Of a stretch of DNA of 64,000 nucleotides, positions 25,221 to 35,108 are shown one piece after another. Position numbers and translations under genes: made by a program. Where the stretch lies: contig NZ_JACHMX010000001.1 of NCBI RefSeq assembly GCF_014205155.1, forward strand, positions 9,114,001 to 9,178,000, given 5' to 3'. Below the pieces are notes generated by a model that was given only the letters and a program-made list of their open reading frames with translations, had not been told where the DNA came from and made no database searches. Position 1 is the stretch's first letter; every line of letters begins with the position of its first letter. Source of the stretch: Amycolatopsis umgeniensis. GTDB taxonomy: Bacteria; Actinomycetota; Actinomycetes; Mycobacteriales; Pseudonocardiaceae.

Positions 25221-28200
25221 TCATGTCGGATTTGCGGGAAGGGGGAAGATGAATCCGGTCTGCCCGGTCCCCTCGCCCAGGAATTCGGGCCCGACCACCT
25301 GAGCACCATGCTGGTTCCACAATGTCGTGCCACAGGGCGTACACACGGGCCTGCTCGCGCCGCCGGCTATCGGCGTCCATCCCTGGTTCCGGATGACGGC
25401 CATCCCGTTCATCTCGGCATGCCGATCGACTCCACCGGGTACGCGAACCAGCAGATCGCCGGGCTGGGCGGCTCCTCGCTGCGCTCTGGTGAAGTCGTCT
25501 CCGCCATTCTGCGTGACGACATTGAATTCGTTGCCGTGACTGTCGCGCACCCTGATCACGGACACCGTGTTGTATTCCCCGGTCCGCGGGTTGAGCATGC
25601 GGTGGTAATAGGAGGCCCGGTCGCCGAGATCAGCGGCGAGCTGTTCCTGGCACGGGGTGAGCCCGAGCGGGTCCAGCCAGGTGTGCGGGTTGGGCACGTA
25701 CTGATGAGGGTTGGCTCCCCCTCGCAGGCCGATCGGGTCGGCGCTGCCGTATCGGGCGGAATCGGGATCGTAGTGGCGCAGGACGTTGTAGTTGAAGCCG
25801 GTTTCCGGGTCGTGGTACTGGCCGGGGAACCGCAGCGGGGTGCCGGTTCCCGCGCCGCCCCGGCTCAACGCCGTGGCACCCCAGAGGGTCGTGCGGTGGA
25901 ACCAGGCCACGTCCCCTCGATCGTCCACCAGCTCGGTCGGAGTGCCCACCAGATCGGTGATGATCGAATAGAACCGTTCGTCGATCCATTGCTGCGGTGC
26001 GTGGCGCAGCGGCGATCGCTCGGTCTGGGTCAGTGGGCGGCCGGTGCCCGGTTCGCAGTTCCACACCGTGACACGGGCGTCCCCCGGACCGGTGCCGTTC
26101 GGCACGCCGACCGTGTGCGCCTGTTCGGCCAGCACGAGCCCATCCCAGGCGAATTCGATCTGCTCGAGCACCCCGGAACCGTCGAGGGTGAGCCGCTGCT
26201 TGGCGATCCGGCGGCCGAGCGCGTCGTAGCGGTAACGCCAGCGGGTGCCATCCGGGGTGAGCACCTCGGAAAGGCAGTCGTCGGAGTTCCAGAAGTACCG
26301 CCAGGTGTCGGGGCGACGGGACAACCGCTTCCGTTGCCGCAGCACCACCCGGCCCTGCGCGTCGTGCTCATAGCGGACGTTGCCGGCCCGGCGGATCAGC
26401 GTGCCACGGTATTCCCGCGCGCCGAGTTCCTCGGCGGTCGGCTCGGGAGAGGTGGGCCACGACGCGTGCGCGACGTTTCCCGCGGCGTCGTAGGCATACC
26501 GCTCGCTCCAGCCCGAGCCGCTGACGGCCACGACCCTGCCCACGCGATCGAGGTCGAACCGGCGCGGACCGGTGAGTCGATCGTCCATCGCGGTCAGGAA
26601 ACCGTCCTCGCGGTACCGGTAGGAACGTCGCTGTGTCTCGGTTCCCGCGGCATCGGTGAGTGACTGTGAGCGCAGCCGGTGGGCGGCGTCCCACGACTGG
26701 GCGAGTACCGCCTGGCTGCCCCATTCCCGCCGGGTTTCGTTGCCGGCGCTGTCGTAGGCGAAGCGCAGCGTGCGCCCGGCGGTGTGCAGCGACACCGGCC
26801 GGGGACCCGCGTCGTAGTCCCACACGCTCTCCGCTCCGGACGGCGTGCGGCGGCGGACCAGCCTGCCGAGCGGATCGTAGGCCGAGGCGACGGTGCGGCC
26901 GTTGACGGTCTCGGTGAGCACCCGTCCGTCCAGGTCCCGGGTGAAGGTGACGCGCGCGTCCGGGTTCGTCGCTTCGATCACGCGGCCCGCCGCGTCGTAG
27001 GCGAACGTGGTGACCGCCGCGCCGTTGCGGCGTTCGACGACGCGCCCGAGGACGTCGTAGCGGAACTGCGCGGTCTCCCCCACGCCGTTGACGCGTTCGA
27101 CCAGCTGCCCGGCCGCGTCGTGCCGGTAGGTCAGCACCCGACCGTTGAAGTCGGTCTCCCGCACCAGATCGCCCGCCGCGTCGTACTCGTAGCGCCACAC
27201 GAGGCCTTGCTGGTTGGTGACGCTGGTCAACCGGAGTTCGGTGTCGTAGCCGTACTCCATGCGGGTGCCGTCGGGACGAGTCTCGGCGGAGGGCAGGTCG
27301 GCATGGGTGACCTCGGTGTGATGGATCTGGCCGAGGGCGTCGACATAGGTACGCAGATTCCCTTCGCCGTCGTAGATCCACCGTTGTGTGGTCCCTTCCG
27401 GCGAAGTCTCCCAGGCAGGCAGGCCGTCCACGGTCCAGCCGAACCGCGTGGTGGCCCCGGCCGGATCCACTACGGCGCAGACCCGCCCGAATCCGTCCCG
27501 CTCGTACCGGGTGACCGCGCCCGAGGGATCGGTGACCGACACCGGCAGTCCGGCGTCGTTGCTCAGGATGGTGCGCACTCCGCCGAGAGGATCCGTGATC
27601 GTGGAGAGGTTTCCCTGCTCGTCGTAGCCATAGCCGCTCGCGCGGCCCGCCGCGTCGATCACGCGGGTGAGGTTGCCGCGCTCGTCGTATTCCCGCCGTG
27701 AAACCGTCCCGTCCGCCGCGATCATCGTCACCGGCAGCCCGAGACCGTTGTGCTCCAACCGGGTCTGCGAGCCATCCGGCCGGGTCACCGCCACCACGTT
27801 CCCGAACTCGTCGTGCTCGTACCGCACTGTCCGGCCCAGCGGATCGGTACGGGAGAGCAGCCTGTCGAAGGCGTCCCATTCCGAACGGACCTCATGCCCG
27901 GCCGGGTCGATCTCACGCACGGTCTGGCCCAGTTCGTTGAGGTGGTAGACGGTCTGCTGTCCCAGCGAGTTGGTCCATCGCCGCACTGTGCCCTCGTACG
28001 CCATGGTGCCGCTGAGGAACCCGCCGGAACCTTCGGCCCGCACCACCCGCCCCTCGGAGTCGTAGCCGTAGCGGTACCAGGCACCGTTGCGGTCGGTCCA
28101 GCCGGTCATCCGGCCGGCGCCGTCGTAGCTGAACCGCAGCGGCGTCCCGGAGGCGTTGGTGACCTCGGTGAGCCTGCCGTGCTCGTAGCCGTACCGCAGT

Positions 28201-29816
28201 AACAACAGGTCTGCACCGTCGTCGGCGCCACACAGGTGCAGGGCGCGGATCATCCCGCCCGCCGACTCGACCCGGATGCGGTAGCCCCCGCTGTGCCGGA
28301 TCTCGGTCGGCACCCCGGCATCGTCGCGGACGAAGTCGATGCGGTGCCCGTTGCGGTCGGTGATGGCGTGCAAGGGCAGCACCCCGGTGCCGCCGCCGAA
28401 ATGCAGCGTCCGGCCCTCTTCCGGCAGGGTGACCGTGTAGCCCTCGCCGGTCAACGCGAGCGGCCGCCGCGGCCCTGCCTGTGGCAGGGATTGCGGCATC
28501 GGGTGCGGGTAGAACAGGAGCGTGCCGTCATCGCAGGCGAACGACACCCCTTCCCCGTCGATCTCCAGCCGTTGGTCCACAGTGGACGCCCAGTTCGGGC
28601 CGAACGACCAGCCCGCCCGGTAGGAGGACAGGTGCACGCGGCGCAGCACCAGCGACAGCGCCGCGGCCAGTTCGACGTCGGTCTGCGCGAGCACCACGTC
28701 ACCGCCGGCCACATCGATCGGGTCACCGCAGGTGTTCTTGTTCTTGTCCGGTACCCCGTCCTGCCGCGGACCGCGGCTGTTCCCCCGGACACCCGGCCCC
28801 GCGCCCGAAGCGGAGGTCGAGTTGTTCCCGCCGGAAGGGTCACGACCCGGTGGCGGCGCCCCGCCCGGCCCTTCTTTGCCGCCCTGGTCCGTCTCGCCGT
28901 GCGGCCGCGAACCGCCGCTGTTCCCACCGGTCCCGGCAGTGTTCGTCGATCCCGGATCGGCACTGGAGGTCGTGGTCGAGTCCCCGGACGAGTTGCCGTC
29001 CTTGCCCGGCGATCCCTTCGAGGAGTCGATGTCCTTCGGTTTGGGTGGAGCCTTGGGCTTGCCGCCCCTGATGCCCTTCAACGCCTTCCCGGCGTCGTCG
29101 AAGAGCGTCCCGGCCTTTTTCAGCAACGGCGCCAACGCCTTGAGCGCCTTCACCAGTTTCGTGGTGACGCTCGCGATCTTCGACGCCGTCTTCGCCACCG
29201 CGGCCACTACCTGCGGGACCACCCACGTCATTCCGATCCCGAGCGTGAACACCACCTGCAACGCCCACGAGATCAGATGTCCGACCAGTTCGGCGATGAT
29301 GTCGCGGACCAGCGTGCGGACCGCGGCCACCACCTCGCCCGCGGTCTTCACCCCGCTGGCCGCGCCCTCGGAACCCTTCTGCGCGCTGGCGATCAGGGTC
29401 GCGGTGTTCTCGGCCTGCTTGCGGTACGCGTCCGCCGCGTCACCATGCCAGCTCTGCAGGTCCTTCTCGACCAGATCCACCAGCTCCGCGGAGACGCTCC
29501 CCAGCTCCTTGGCGATGTTGGTCCAGGTTTCCGACTGTGCTGCGATCTCGTCCGCGTTGCCCGTCAGCGCGTTCAGCGCCTCCTTCAGCGGGCCGACATG
29601 CTCGATCAACCAGCCGACCCCGGCGGCGAATACAGCGCCGACCGGGTCCATCGCCATTGTCAGGGCGTCCAGGGCGGTCCCCACCGCGCCCATCGCCACA
29701 CCGGCCCAGTCCTTGCTTTCGATCGCCGTCTTCAGCTCCGTCGCGCCCTCCAGCAACGGAATACCGGACACCGCCGTCGTCGAGTCCTGCACCGGCGCGA
29801 CCAACGGATTACTCAC
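25221..29816 (-). CDS. RHS-repeat polymorphic toxin with C-terminal deaminase-like domain
   Basis: A 1531-residue protein. Residues 1-260 are helical with WXG100/ESX-like character (DLQSWHGDAADAYRKQAENTA near 120-140) and hydrophobic stretches. A Gly/Ser/Pro linker spans about 260-360. A DUF6531-type module (CGDPIDVAGGDVVLAQTDVEL) and a long series of YD/RHS repeats (GYDSEGR, RYEHDEFGNVV and the like) run to about residue 1380. The RHS core junction DSARYGSADPIGL...NPHTWLDPLGLTPC then leads to a 140-residue tip carrying H1466-A-E1468 and C1492-x2-C1495 (RHAEMN, SRPVCTPC), the cytidine-deaminase-like zinc site, closest in style to YwqJ-type deaminases. It is probably an antibacterial nucleic-acid deaminase delivered through an ESX-like route. 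The start is GTG. Confidence 0.9.
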   Translation of the reverse strand: MSNPLVAPVQDSTTAVSGIPLLEGATELKTAIESKDWAGVAMGAVGTALDALTMAMDPVGAVFAAGVGWLIEHVGPLKEALNALTGNADEIAAQSETWTNIAKELGSVSAELVDLVEKDLQSWHGDAADAYRKQAENTATLIASAQKGSEGAASGVKTAGEVVAAVRTLVRDIIAELVGHLISWALQVVFTLGIGMTWVVPQVVAAVAKTASKIASVTTKLVKALKALAPLLKKAGTLFDDAGKALKGIRGGKPKAPPKPKDIDSSKGSPGKDGNSSGDSTTTSSADPGSTNTAGTGGNSGGSRPHGETDQGGKEGPGGAPPPGRDPSGGNNSTSASGAGPGVRGNSRGPRQDGVPDKNKNTCGDPIDVAGGDVVLAQTDVELAAALSLVLRRVHLSSYRAGWSFGPNWASTVDQRLEIDGEGVSFACDDGTLLFYPHPMPQSLPQAGPRRPLALTGEGYTVTLPEEGRTLHFGGGTGVLPLHAITDRNGHRIDFVRDDAGVPTEIRHSGGYRIRVESAGGMIRALHLCGADDGADLLLLRYGYEHGRLTEVTNASGTPLRFSYDGAGRMTGWTDRNGAWYRYGYDSEGRVVRAEGSGGFLSGTMAYEGTVRRWTNSLGQQTVYHLNELGQTVREIDPAGHEVRSEWDAFDRLLSRTDPLGRTVRYEHDEFGNVVAVTRPDGSQTRLEHNGLGLPVTMIAADGTVSRREYDERGNLTRVIDAAGRASGYGYDEQGNLSTITDPLGGVRTILSNDAGLPVSVTDPSGAVTRYERDGFGRVCAVVDPAGATTRFGWTVDGLPAWETSPEGTTQRWIYDGEGNLRTYVDALGQIHHTEVTHADLPSAETRPDGTRMEYGYDTELRLTSVTNQQGLVWRYEYDAAGDLVRETDFNGRVLTYRHDAAGQLVERVNGVGETAQFRYDVLGRVVERRNGAAVTTFAYDAAGRVIEATNPDARVTFTRDLDGRVLTETVNGRTVASAYDPLGRLVRRRTPSGAESVWDYDAGPRPVSLHTAGRTLRFAYDSAGNETRREWGSQAVLAQSWDAAHRLRSQSLTDAAGTETQRRSYRYREDGFLTAMDDRLTGPRRFDLDRVGRVVAVSGSGWSERYAYDAAGNVAHASWPTSPEPTAEELGAREYRGTLIRRAGNVRYEHDAQGRVVLRQRKRLSRRPDTWRYFWNSDDCLSEVLTPDGTRWRYRYDALGRRIAKQRLTLDGSGVLEQIEFAWDGLVLAEQAHTVGVPNGTGPGDARVTVWNCEPGTGRPLTQTERSPLRHAPQQWIDERFYSIITDLVGTPTELVDDRGDVAWFHRTTLWGATALSRGGAGTGTPLRFPGQYHDPETGFNYNVLRHYDPDSARYGSADPIGLRGGANPHQYVPNPHTWLDPLGLTPCQEQLAADLGDRASYYHRMLNPRTGEYNTVSVIRVRDSHGNEFNVVTQNGGDDFTRAQRGAAQPGDLLVRVPGGVDRHAEMNGMAVIRNQGWTPIAGGASRPVCTPCGTTLWNQHGAQVVGPEFLGEGTGQTGFIFPLPANPT

Positions 29817-30056
29817 GAGATCCTGCTCACTTCCCAGTCGATATCGTCTACAGCCCGATCAGCGGCGGCGCGACAACGTCACCGTGAATCCCTCCCGCTT
29901 CACGCTCCCAGCTCAGCACACCGGCACACCACCCACCGCACAGTCGCTCCTGACCGGGCCATTCCCGGCATAAGGCGACATCCGCCGACCTCGGTCGCCG
30001 GGGGAACTCGACCCGAAAGGGCAACAGATTGGAACCGCCGTCTCTGTACGGCCGAA

Positions 30057-30105
30057 ACCTCCGCCTCCTCCTGGCCGCAGGCACCGGTCAGGAGGAGGCG
30101 GAGGT
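30057..30105 (-). terminator. terminator overlapping the end of the aldo/keto reductase gene
   Basis: Perfect 17-base arms (30057-30073 and 30089-30105) with a 15-base loop. The upstream arm lies within the last codons and stop of the leftward aldo/keto reductase gene, and a TTT run follows on that strand. Confidence 0.78.
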
Positions 30106-31047
30106 GAGCGTGTGCAACTCGTCGTCCGAGAGGCAAAGGTCCTTGGCTGCGAGCAGCGCGGGCAACTGCTCGACAGTGCGCGCGGAGGCGATCGGCGCGG
30201 TCACCGTCGGCTGCTGCCCGAGCCAGGCCAGCGCCACGGTGGCCATCTCCACCCCACGAGCGGTGGCGACCTGGGTCACGGCGTCGAGCACCCGCGCGCC
30301 GCGTTCGGTATCCGCGTAGCCGCCTGCCAATCCGGGCACGTTGCGCACGTTCTCGACGGTCTGGCCCGGACGGTACTTGCCAGTGAGGAAACCCGAGGCG
30401 AGCGCGAAGTACGGCACGCACGCCAGCCCCTCGCGCTGCACGATCTCGCGTCGCGCGCCTTCATAGGTGTCACGCGAAACGAGGTTGTACTGCGGCTGGA
30501 GCGCCACGTAGCGGGCCGTGCCTGCGCGGTCGGCGAAGGCCAGTGACGCGGCGAGCCGCTCAGGGCTGATGTTGGAGGCGCCGATGGCGCGCACCTTGCC
30601 CGCCTGCACGAGTTCGTCCAGTGCGCCGATGATGTCCTCGACCGGAATGGACTCATCCCGGTCGAAGTGGGTGTAGTAGAGATCGATGTGGTCGGTGCGC
30701 AGCCGCCGCAGCGACTCCTCGGCGGCGGCCTTGATGGTGGCGGGCGCGAGACCGAGGTGGCTCGGGTGATCGCCCACCTTGGTCGCCACGACCACGTCGT
30801 CGCGGTTGCCGCGGCCGGCGAGCCAGTCGCCGATGATGGTCTCGGACTGGCCGGGTTCGTTGCCCTGTTCCGGGAAGTAGTTCATGTACGAGTCGGAGGT
30901 GTCGACGAAGTTGCCGCCCCCGGCGAGATAGGCGTCCAGCACCGCGAAGGACTGGGTCTGGTCGGCGGTCCAGCCGAAGACATTTCCGCCCAGGCAGAGA
31001 GACGAGACGAGAAGGTCGGACGAGCCGAGCCGGCGAAGGTCAGTCAC
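30088..31047 (-). CDS. aldo/keto reductase
   Basis: A 319-residue NADPH-dependent aldo/keto reductase. The catalytic tetrad is visible as Asp and Tyr in NFVDTSDSYMNYF, Lys in VVVATKVGDH and His in DLYYTHFDRDE. The coenzyme-binding end reads VTAPIASARTVEQL. The family reduces aldehydes or ketones; the substrate cannot be told. The start is GTG 31047, giving MTDLRRLGSSDL as the N-terminus. It stands alone between the RHS gene and a stretch of gene fragments. Confidence 0.92.
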   Translation of the reverse strand: MTDLRRLGSSDLLVSSLCLGGNVFGWTADQTQSFAVLDAYLAGGGNFVDTSDSYMNYFPEQGNEPGQSETIIGDWLAGRGNRDDVVVATKVGDHPSHLGLAPATIKAAAEESLRRLRTDHIDLYYTHFDRDESIPVEDIIGALDELVQAGKVRAIGASNISPERLAASLAFADRAGTARYVALQPQYNLVSRDTYEGARREIVQREGLACVPYFALASGFLTGKYRPGQTVENVRNVPGLAGGYADTERGARVLDAVTQVATARGVEMATVALAWLGQQPTVTAPIASARTVEQLPALLAAKDLCLSDDELHTLTSASS

Positions 31048-31346
31048 GTCGGCTCAACGAACGTCCCGCCCGGGATGGTTTCAGCGCGGGCGATCTCTGA
31101 CCGGACGGGCAACGCACAGTGGCGCTGAGGGCAGCGTGCCGCCGGCACGGACTCTCCTGAATCGACCCGACCTTCCCCACCAGGCCTCCGGTAATACCCA
31201 TATCCCTTCCGTTGTGGACGCCCGTCGAGCCAACCGACGACCAGACCTGGCTTACCTCGGGGACGGTGGATGTCTCGGACCATCTGTGGTCACCCGAGGA
31301 GATCCACGGAGTGGGACGCTGACGTGAACGGCGTCCATCGTTCCGG

Positions 31347-31664
31347 TCAGGTCATGCGGCACGCCAGGAGAAGTGGTCTCGTCGGCGCAGGGACGCGATC
31401 CGGTGGTTCGATCTCCTCCAAGACCGCCCGCCGCTGCTCGTACGGCTCGCCGGAGAGGTCGTCGTCGCCGAGCAGGACGACGTCGAACACGAAGTACGCC
31501 ACGGCCACCTCGCCGCCGGCGTGGTTCTGCAGAAGCCCGAAATCCGGGCGCCCGTAGGCGTCGAGGGCGACGATCTCGCCGTCCAGCACCGGGAAGCGGG
31601 CGGTGAAGTCGTTGCCGTTACGGCTGGTCAGCCAGGTGGTTCCGTCCTGTGCGACCTGCATCGC
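31347..31664 (-). pseudogene. fragment of ATP-dependent DNA ligase
   Basis: About 100 codons match the adenylation domain of LigC/LigD-type ATP-dependent DNA ligases: WLTSRNGNDFTARFP, VLDGEIVALDAYGRPDFGLLQ, AYFVFDVVLL and GEPYEQRRAVLEEIEPPDRV. The catalytic lysine motif that should precede this part and the OB-fold domain that should follow are absent. Homology stops at about 31660, exactly where a fragment of another gene on the opposite strand starts, so a deletion or rearrangement joined two gene ends. Confidence 0.75.
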
Positions 31665-31669
31665 GGGCC

Positions 31670-31884
31670 GCCAGATCGAGCGGGACCGCGACCGGGAGTT
31701 CACCGCCTCGGGCACCGTGACCGATCTGGACCGGCGCACGCACCAGACGATCGAGCGGTTCCGCCGCGACCTCGGGCACTACACCCCCCTGACGCAACAA
31801 GGAGTGATGCTGCACGTGCTCGAAGAGGTCGCGCAGCACCACGGCCAACTGGAGATCACCCGAGACGTGCTCCTGGCCGGGTAG
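31670..31884 (+). pseudogene. C-terminal fragment of DinB/DUF664 family protein
   Basis: About 70 codons encode the end of a DinB-type protein: REFTASGTVTDLDRRTHQTIERF followed by TPLTQQGVMLHVLEEVAQHHGQLEITRDVLLAG. The C-terminal histidine-bearing helix is intact, but the N-terminal half, including the first metal ligand, is missing. The fragment abuts the ligase remnant head to head. Confidence 0.65.
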
Positions 31885-32018
31885 GACCTTCGCGAGCTGC
31901 CGGCTGGGACCGGGAGCCTGATGTACCGACCCTCAACCAGCTCGATCCGCACGTCCACGCCGGCGGCCGACCGCGGAGAGGCCCGCCTCCGCGCGGTGAC
32001 GCGCTGAAGGTCGGTGCC

Positions 32019-32062
32019 GGGAGCCCCCACTGGCGCCAAGGACGACACCGGCGGGGGCTCCC
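32019..32062 (-). terminator. hairpin downstream of the 32147-33283 gene
   Basis: Arms 32019-32028 and 32053-32062 are perfect (GGGAGCCCCC and its complement), with a 24-base loop. It lies about 85 bases past the stop of the leftward hypothetical gene and may terminate it. Confidence 0.55.
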
Positions 32063-32146
32063 ACCTGCCGGATCGGTGCGGACGGCGACGCACCACTGGA
32101 CGTCCTTGCCGCCAGTGCCGCACCGAGGGAGATCCGGCCGCGGCGC

Positions 32147-33283
32147 CTACTTGGCCTTCACGTACTCACCGTGGGCAGTGATGTGATCGCCGGTCGCCTC
32201 CCAGGTGTGGCTGGGGTTGGGCTTTTGATCGGTCGCCCCTTTGCCTTCGCTTTGCCACGCGCGTCGGAGCTCAGAGATCACTTTTCGGTACTGCGCCGTC
32301 GGCGTGACCTTGCATATCAGGAACTTCTCGTTGTCGAATCGTGCGTACAGAGGGAAGACCGGGCTGTCGTGCTGCCGGTAGGACATGACGACCTCGTTGA
32401 CCGTTTCCGAGGGGTTGTTCAGGATCATGGGGTGCTGCAGCGCATACAGGTAGCGCTCGGCCAGCTCCTTTTCCGTGGCTTTGTACAGGGCGCCCGTCTC
32501 GTCTTTCCACGTGCCCGCGAGGCCGTAGCGGACGGAGATGGCGCGGTCGAGCTTCTCGTCCGTGATCTCCTGGTAGAGGTGGGAGACCTTGCTGACGACT
32601 TTCTTGTCCGCGCGGGGCTGGCCGTTGGTGTAGGTCATCGTGGTGTGCATGTCCCCGTGCCAGGCACCCTCGAGGCGGGTCATCTTCGCCCGCATGTCGA
32701 TGAGGCGGTCCGGGGGCGCGCCGGGAAGGTGGGAGATCGCGTCGAAGATCTGCATGTCCTCCGGGGAGGGCGCCGGGAAGAACAGCACGATCGAGTCGCT
32801 GTAGCCCTTGGTCTGTTCGTTGATCGAGTAGTCGCCGTGCAGCAGGCTGGCGCTCAGCGCGTGCAGGCCCAGGATGTCCTTCTTGCTCTTCTTGCCGGGC
32901 TGGTGCTGGAAGTTGTCCGGGTTCAGCCGTTCAGCGATCGACTCCGGGTCCCGGGACAGGAAAGCGTACTTCTTGTTCGTCTCGGCGTTGGCCTGTTCGC
33001 CGATCTCGAAGCGGCCGTAACGGGCCGTTCTGGTGATGTTGATCCCGCGGATCGTCATCCGGTTGGCCTGAAAGGCGCTCTCCCAGGTGACGTTCTGCTC
33101 GTCCTTCTTCATCTGCGTCCACCACTGGTCGATCTGCGCCAGGCGGTCCTGCCAGGTCTCGCCCGTGCCGCCAAGCCGCTGCAGGGCCGCGACGCGCAGT
33201 TCCGCCAGTTGCTTGGGTGTGGGGCGGGCTTCCTCGCTCTTCGCCTCGACGAAGCTCTTCCAGGACGATTGGGCACCGGTCAC
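32147..33283 (-). CDS. hypothetical protein
   Basis: A 378-residue protein that I do not recognise. It has no signal peptide or membrane span, is rich in charged residues and has a Trp-rich helical N-terminal section (QSSWKSFVEAKSEEARPTPKQLAELRVAALQRLGG) followed by mixed alpha/beta sequence. GTG 33283 is chosen for a good GGAAGG site nine bases upstream; a GTG at 33400 would extend it by 39 residues. Codon use looks authentic but less biased than its neighbours. Its place beside the RHS toxin and gene debris suggests accessory DNA; the function is unknown. Confidence 0.7.
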   Translation of the reverse strand: MTGAQSSWKSFVEAKSEEARPTPKQLAELRVAALQRLGGTGETWQDRLAQIDQWWTQMKKDEQNVTWESAFQANRMTIRGINITRTARYGRFEIGEQANAETNKKYAFLSRDPESIAERLNPDNFQHQPGKKSKKDILGLHALSASLLHGDYSINEQTKGYSDSIVLFFPAPSPEDMQIFDAISHLPGAPPDRLIDMRAKMTRLEGAWHGDMHTTMTYTNGQPRADKKVVSKVSHLYQEITDEKLDRAISVRYGLAGTWKDETGALYKATEKELAERYLYALQHPMILNNPSETVNEVVMSYRQHDSPVFPLYARFDNEKFLICKVTPTAQYRKVISELRRAWQSEGKGATDQKPNPSHTWEATGDHITAHGEYVKAK

Positions 33284-33719
33284 CAGGCTTTTCCTTCCAG
33301 TCGGCGCGGCCGGAACCCGTTTCGAGAATCCGGGACGCGGGTCCGAGAGAATTCCTCCGCCGTAAGTCCAAAGGGGATCGCTACCTATTGTGTGTAGCAC
33401 ACACTTCCGACACCGGGCAGGGTATTACCCTTCCCACAATATTGATCTTGGAATAGTTTGATCTTCGAGTCCGTTGATCAGTTCGCGAGGAAGAGCCACC
33501 GACCACCATAGGTCGTTTCAGACGAGCCAAGGGCTCGGATTGCGCCATTGTCGCCGATCGCAGTGCCGCCGGTTGCGGACCGCGCGGTCGTACGAGGACT
33601 CCGGGCGATCCTCACGCACGTGGTGATCTTCCATTGGAATCGGCTCGGTCTCTCAGCCACCAGCCAGGGCATCCTGGCTCGCGCGGCGACCGCGGCCCTG
33701 CTGCCCCGGACCTAATGAT
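33284..33719. other. intergenic region upstream of hypothetical gene
   Basis: About 435 bases without a recognisable gene. A 6-bp inverted repeat TGTGTG-TAG-CACACA (33389-33403) lies about 105 bases upstream of the leftward hypothetical gene's start and could be an operator. The stretch 33405-33470 is AT-rich for this genome and may hold a promoter. Confidence 0.45.
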
Positions 33720-34090
33720 GAACCCTGCCACGCTGGCCGCTGTCGTCCGCCGCTTTCCGTTGCTGGGCCGTCCCCGGCCCTTCCTGCCCGTCACTGCCCG
33801 AGCGGATTCAGGAGATCGCCGACATCGCCCGCACCGCCGGACACACCGACGGCAGCGGCTTGGCCGCCGGCGCGAACGTCCTGAACAAGGCGGCACTGAT
33901 CGCGAGCGACTCCGGCCTTGTCGACCTTGCCCGCGACCTGTGCTGGCGACACATCGACCTCTACTGCGTCGCGGACCCGCCGCTCACCGCTCTGCAAGTC
34001 CGCCACATGCTCGAACCTGCCCCTCAACCTCGCCCGGCTCGAGCTTCGTGCCACATTCGTCTGTCCGGAGCGGGCTTTCGAGCGGCGTGG
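33720..34090 (+). pseudogene. frameshifted remnant of a helical actinobacterial accessory protein
   Basis: Three plus-strand frames contribute in turn. One gives TLAAVVRRFPLLGRPRPFLP. A second gives LPERIQEIADIARTAGHTDG and ANVLNKAALIASDSGLVDLARDLCWRHIDLY, ending at RHMLEPA. A third gives LNLARLELRATFVCPERAFER. Together they resemble an actinobacterial helical-repeat protein found near regulatory or conjugation genes, but broken by shifts near 33790 and 34020. Confidence 0.55.
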
Positions 34091-34100
34091 GGAGTCCGCG

Positions 34101-34990
34101 CTATGCGGGACAGCGGTGGTGGAAGGTCGCCCGCGTATCGCCGATGGTCGCGATGACGCCGTCGTCGGTGATCACCGGCCTGCCGAAGCCGCCGTCCGGA
34201 CTGGTGATGAGGGTGTGTGTGAGCACTCCGCTCTCCCAGACTCCGAGCGCGTAACCGTCGTCGGCGGTCCGGTAGATTCCGGCGGTGCGGGTGCCGGAAT
34301 CTACGACGGGTTCGGTCGCCCAGACATCCAGCTGACGGACGATCGTGCCGGTGAGGTCCCATTCGGGGGTCACGAATCTGTCGTTCTCGTACTTCTCGCC
34401 CGCAATACGGCCGTTGCGGAATGCGGTGACGTAATCGGTGCCCAAGGCGAGCTTGGTCATCGTCCCGTCCAGGTAGCGCACGAAGAAGTCGGTCTCCGAG
34501 CTGCTCGCGCGGACCAGGATGCGGCCCTGCTCGTCGATCTCGACCGGGCTGACGTAGCCGTAGACAGCGGGATCGGGGTTGATCGTCAGCACTGTGCCGG
34601 GCGAGGCGGCCGGCCAGATCGTCAGATCGAAGGAGTCACCGATGCCGAGCGCGGTCCCGACGACGTCACCGGCATCGTTGACGGCGAGGGCTCGGGCCGT
34701 CCGGCGGCCGGGTGGTATCGGAAGAGTGGTGAACTGGCCGTTCCGGTAGACGACCGCGTCGTCTTCGCGGCTGTTGGCGTAGGTCATTCCGACCGCGGTG
34801 CCCGAGGAGTTGATGTCGGTCAGTTCGGTTTGCTGGCCGTTCGCCCGGCCAAGGTTTTCGGCTGCCCCGTTGTGCCAGCGGATCACGCCGCCGGAGGAAC
34901 CGCTGCCCGCGACCCAGCCGCCGTTCGCGGCGGTGGAGACGTGTCCTCTGGTCTCCCCGGCGGGCAGGGGCAGATCTGCATCAGACGACA
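34101..34990 (-). pseudogene. 5'-truncated beta-repeat secreted protein
   Basis: The frame encodes a beta-rich repetitive protein with recurring NDAGDVVGTA, DINSSGTAVGM and ITDDGVIATIGD units, as in HAF-repeat-like extracellular proteins. Such proteins should start with a signal peptide, but the open frame extends upstream only into arginine-rich noise, and no signal peptide occurs in any nearby frame. The recognisable part begins around DADLPLPAGETRGHVS. I call it a probable 5'-truncated gene; translation from an internal start cannot be excluded. Confidence 0.5.
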
Positions 34991-35108
34991 CCGCCCGCTG
35001 CGGGCAGCACCAGCCGGCGGCCTCACCTGGAGCACGCTCCCGAGGTCGTTCGGGTTGCCTCCCGACTCGTCCGGTACGAAACACCGGCCCGCAGGAGTGT
35101 CGATCGCT

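Noticed and set aside
28236-30107. Long plus-strand open frame antisense to the RHS gene
   Set aside because: High-GC shadow: Arg/Gly/Val-rich, no domain, fully overlapped by the RHS coding sequence.
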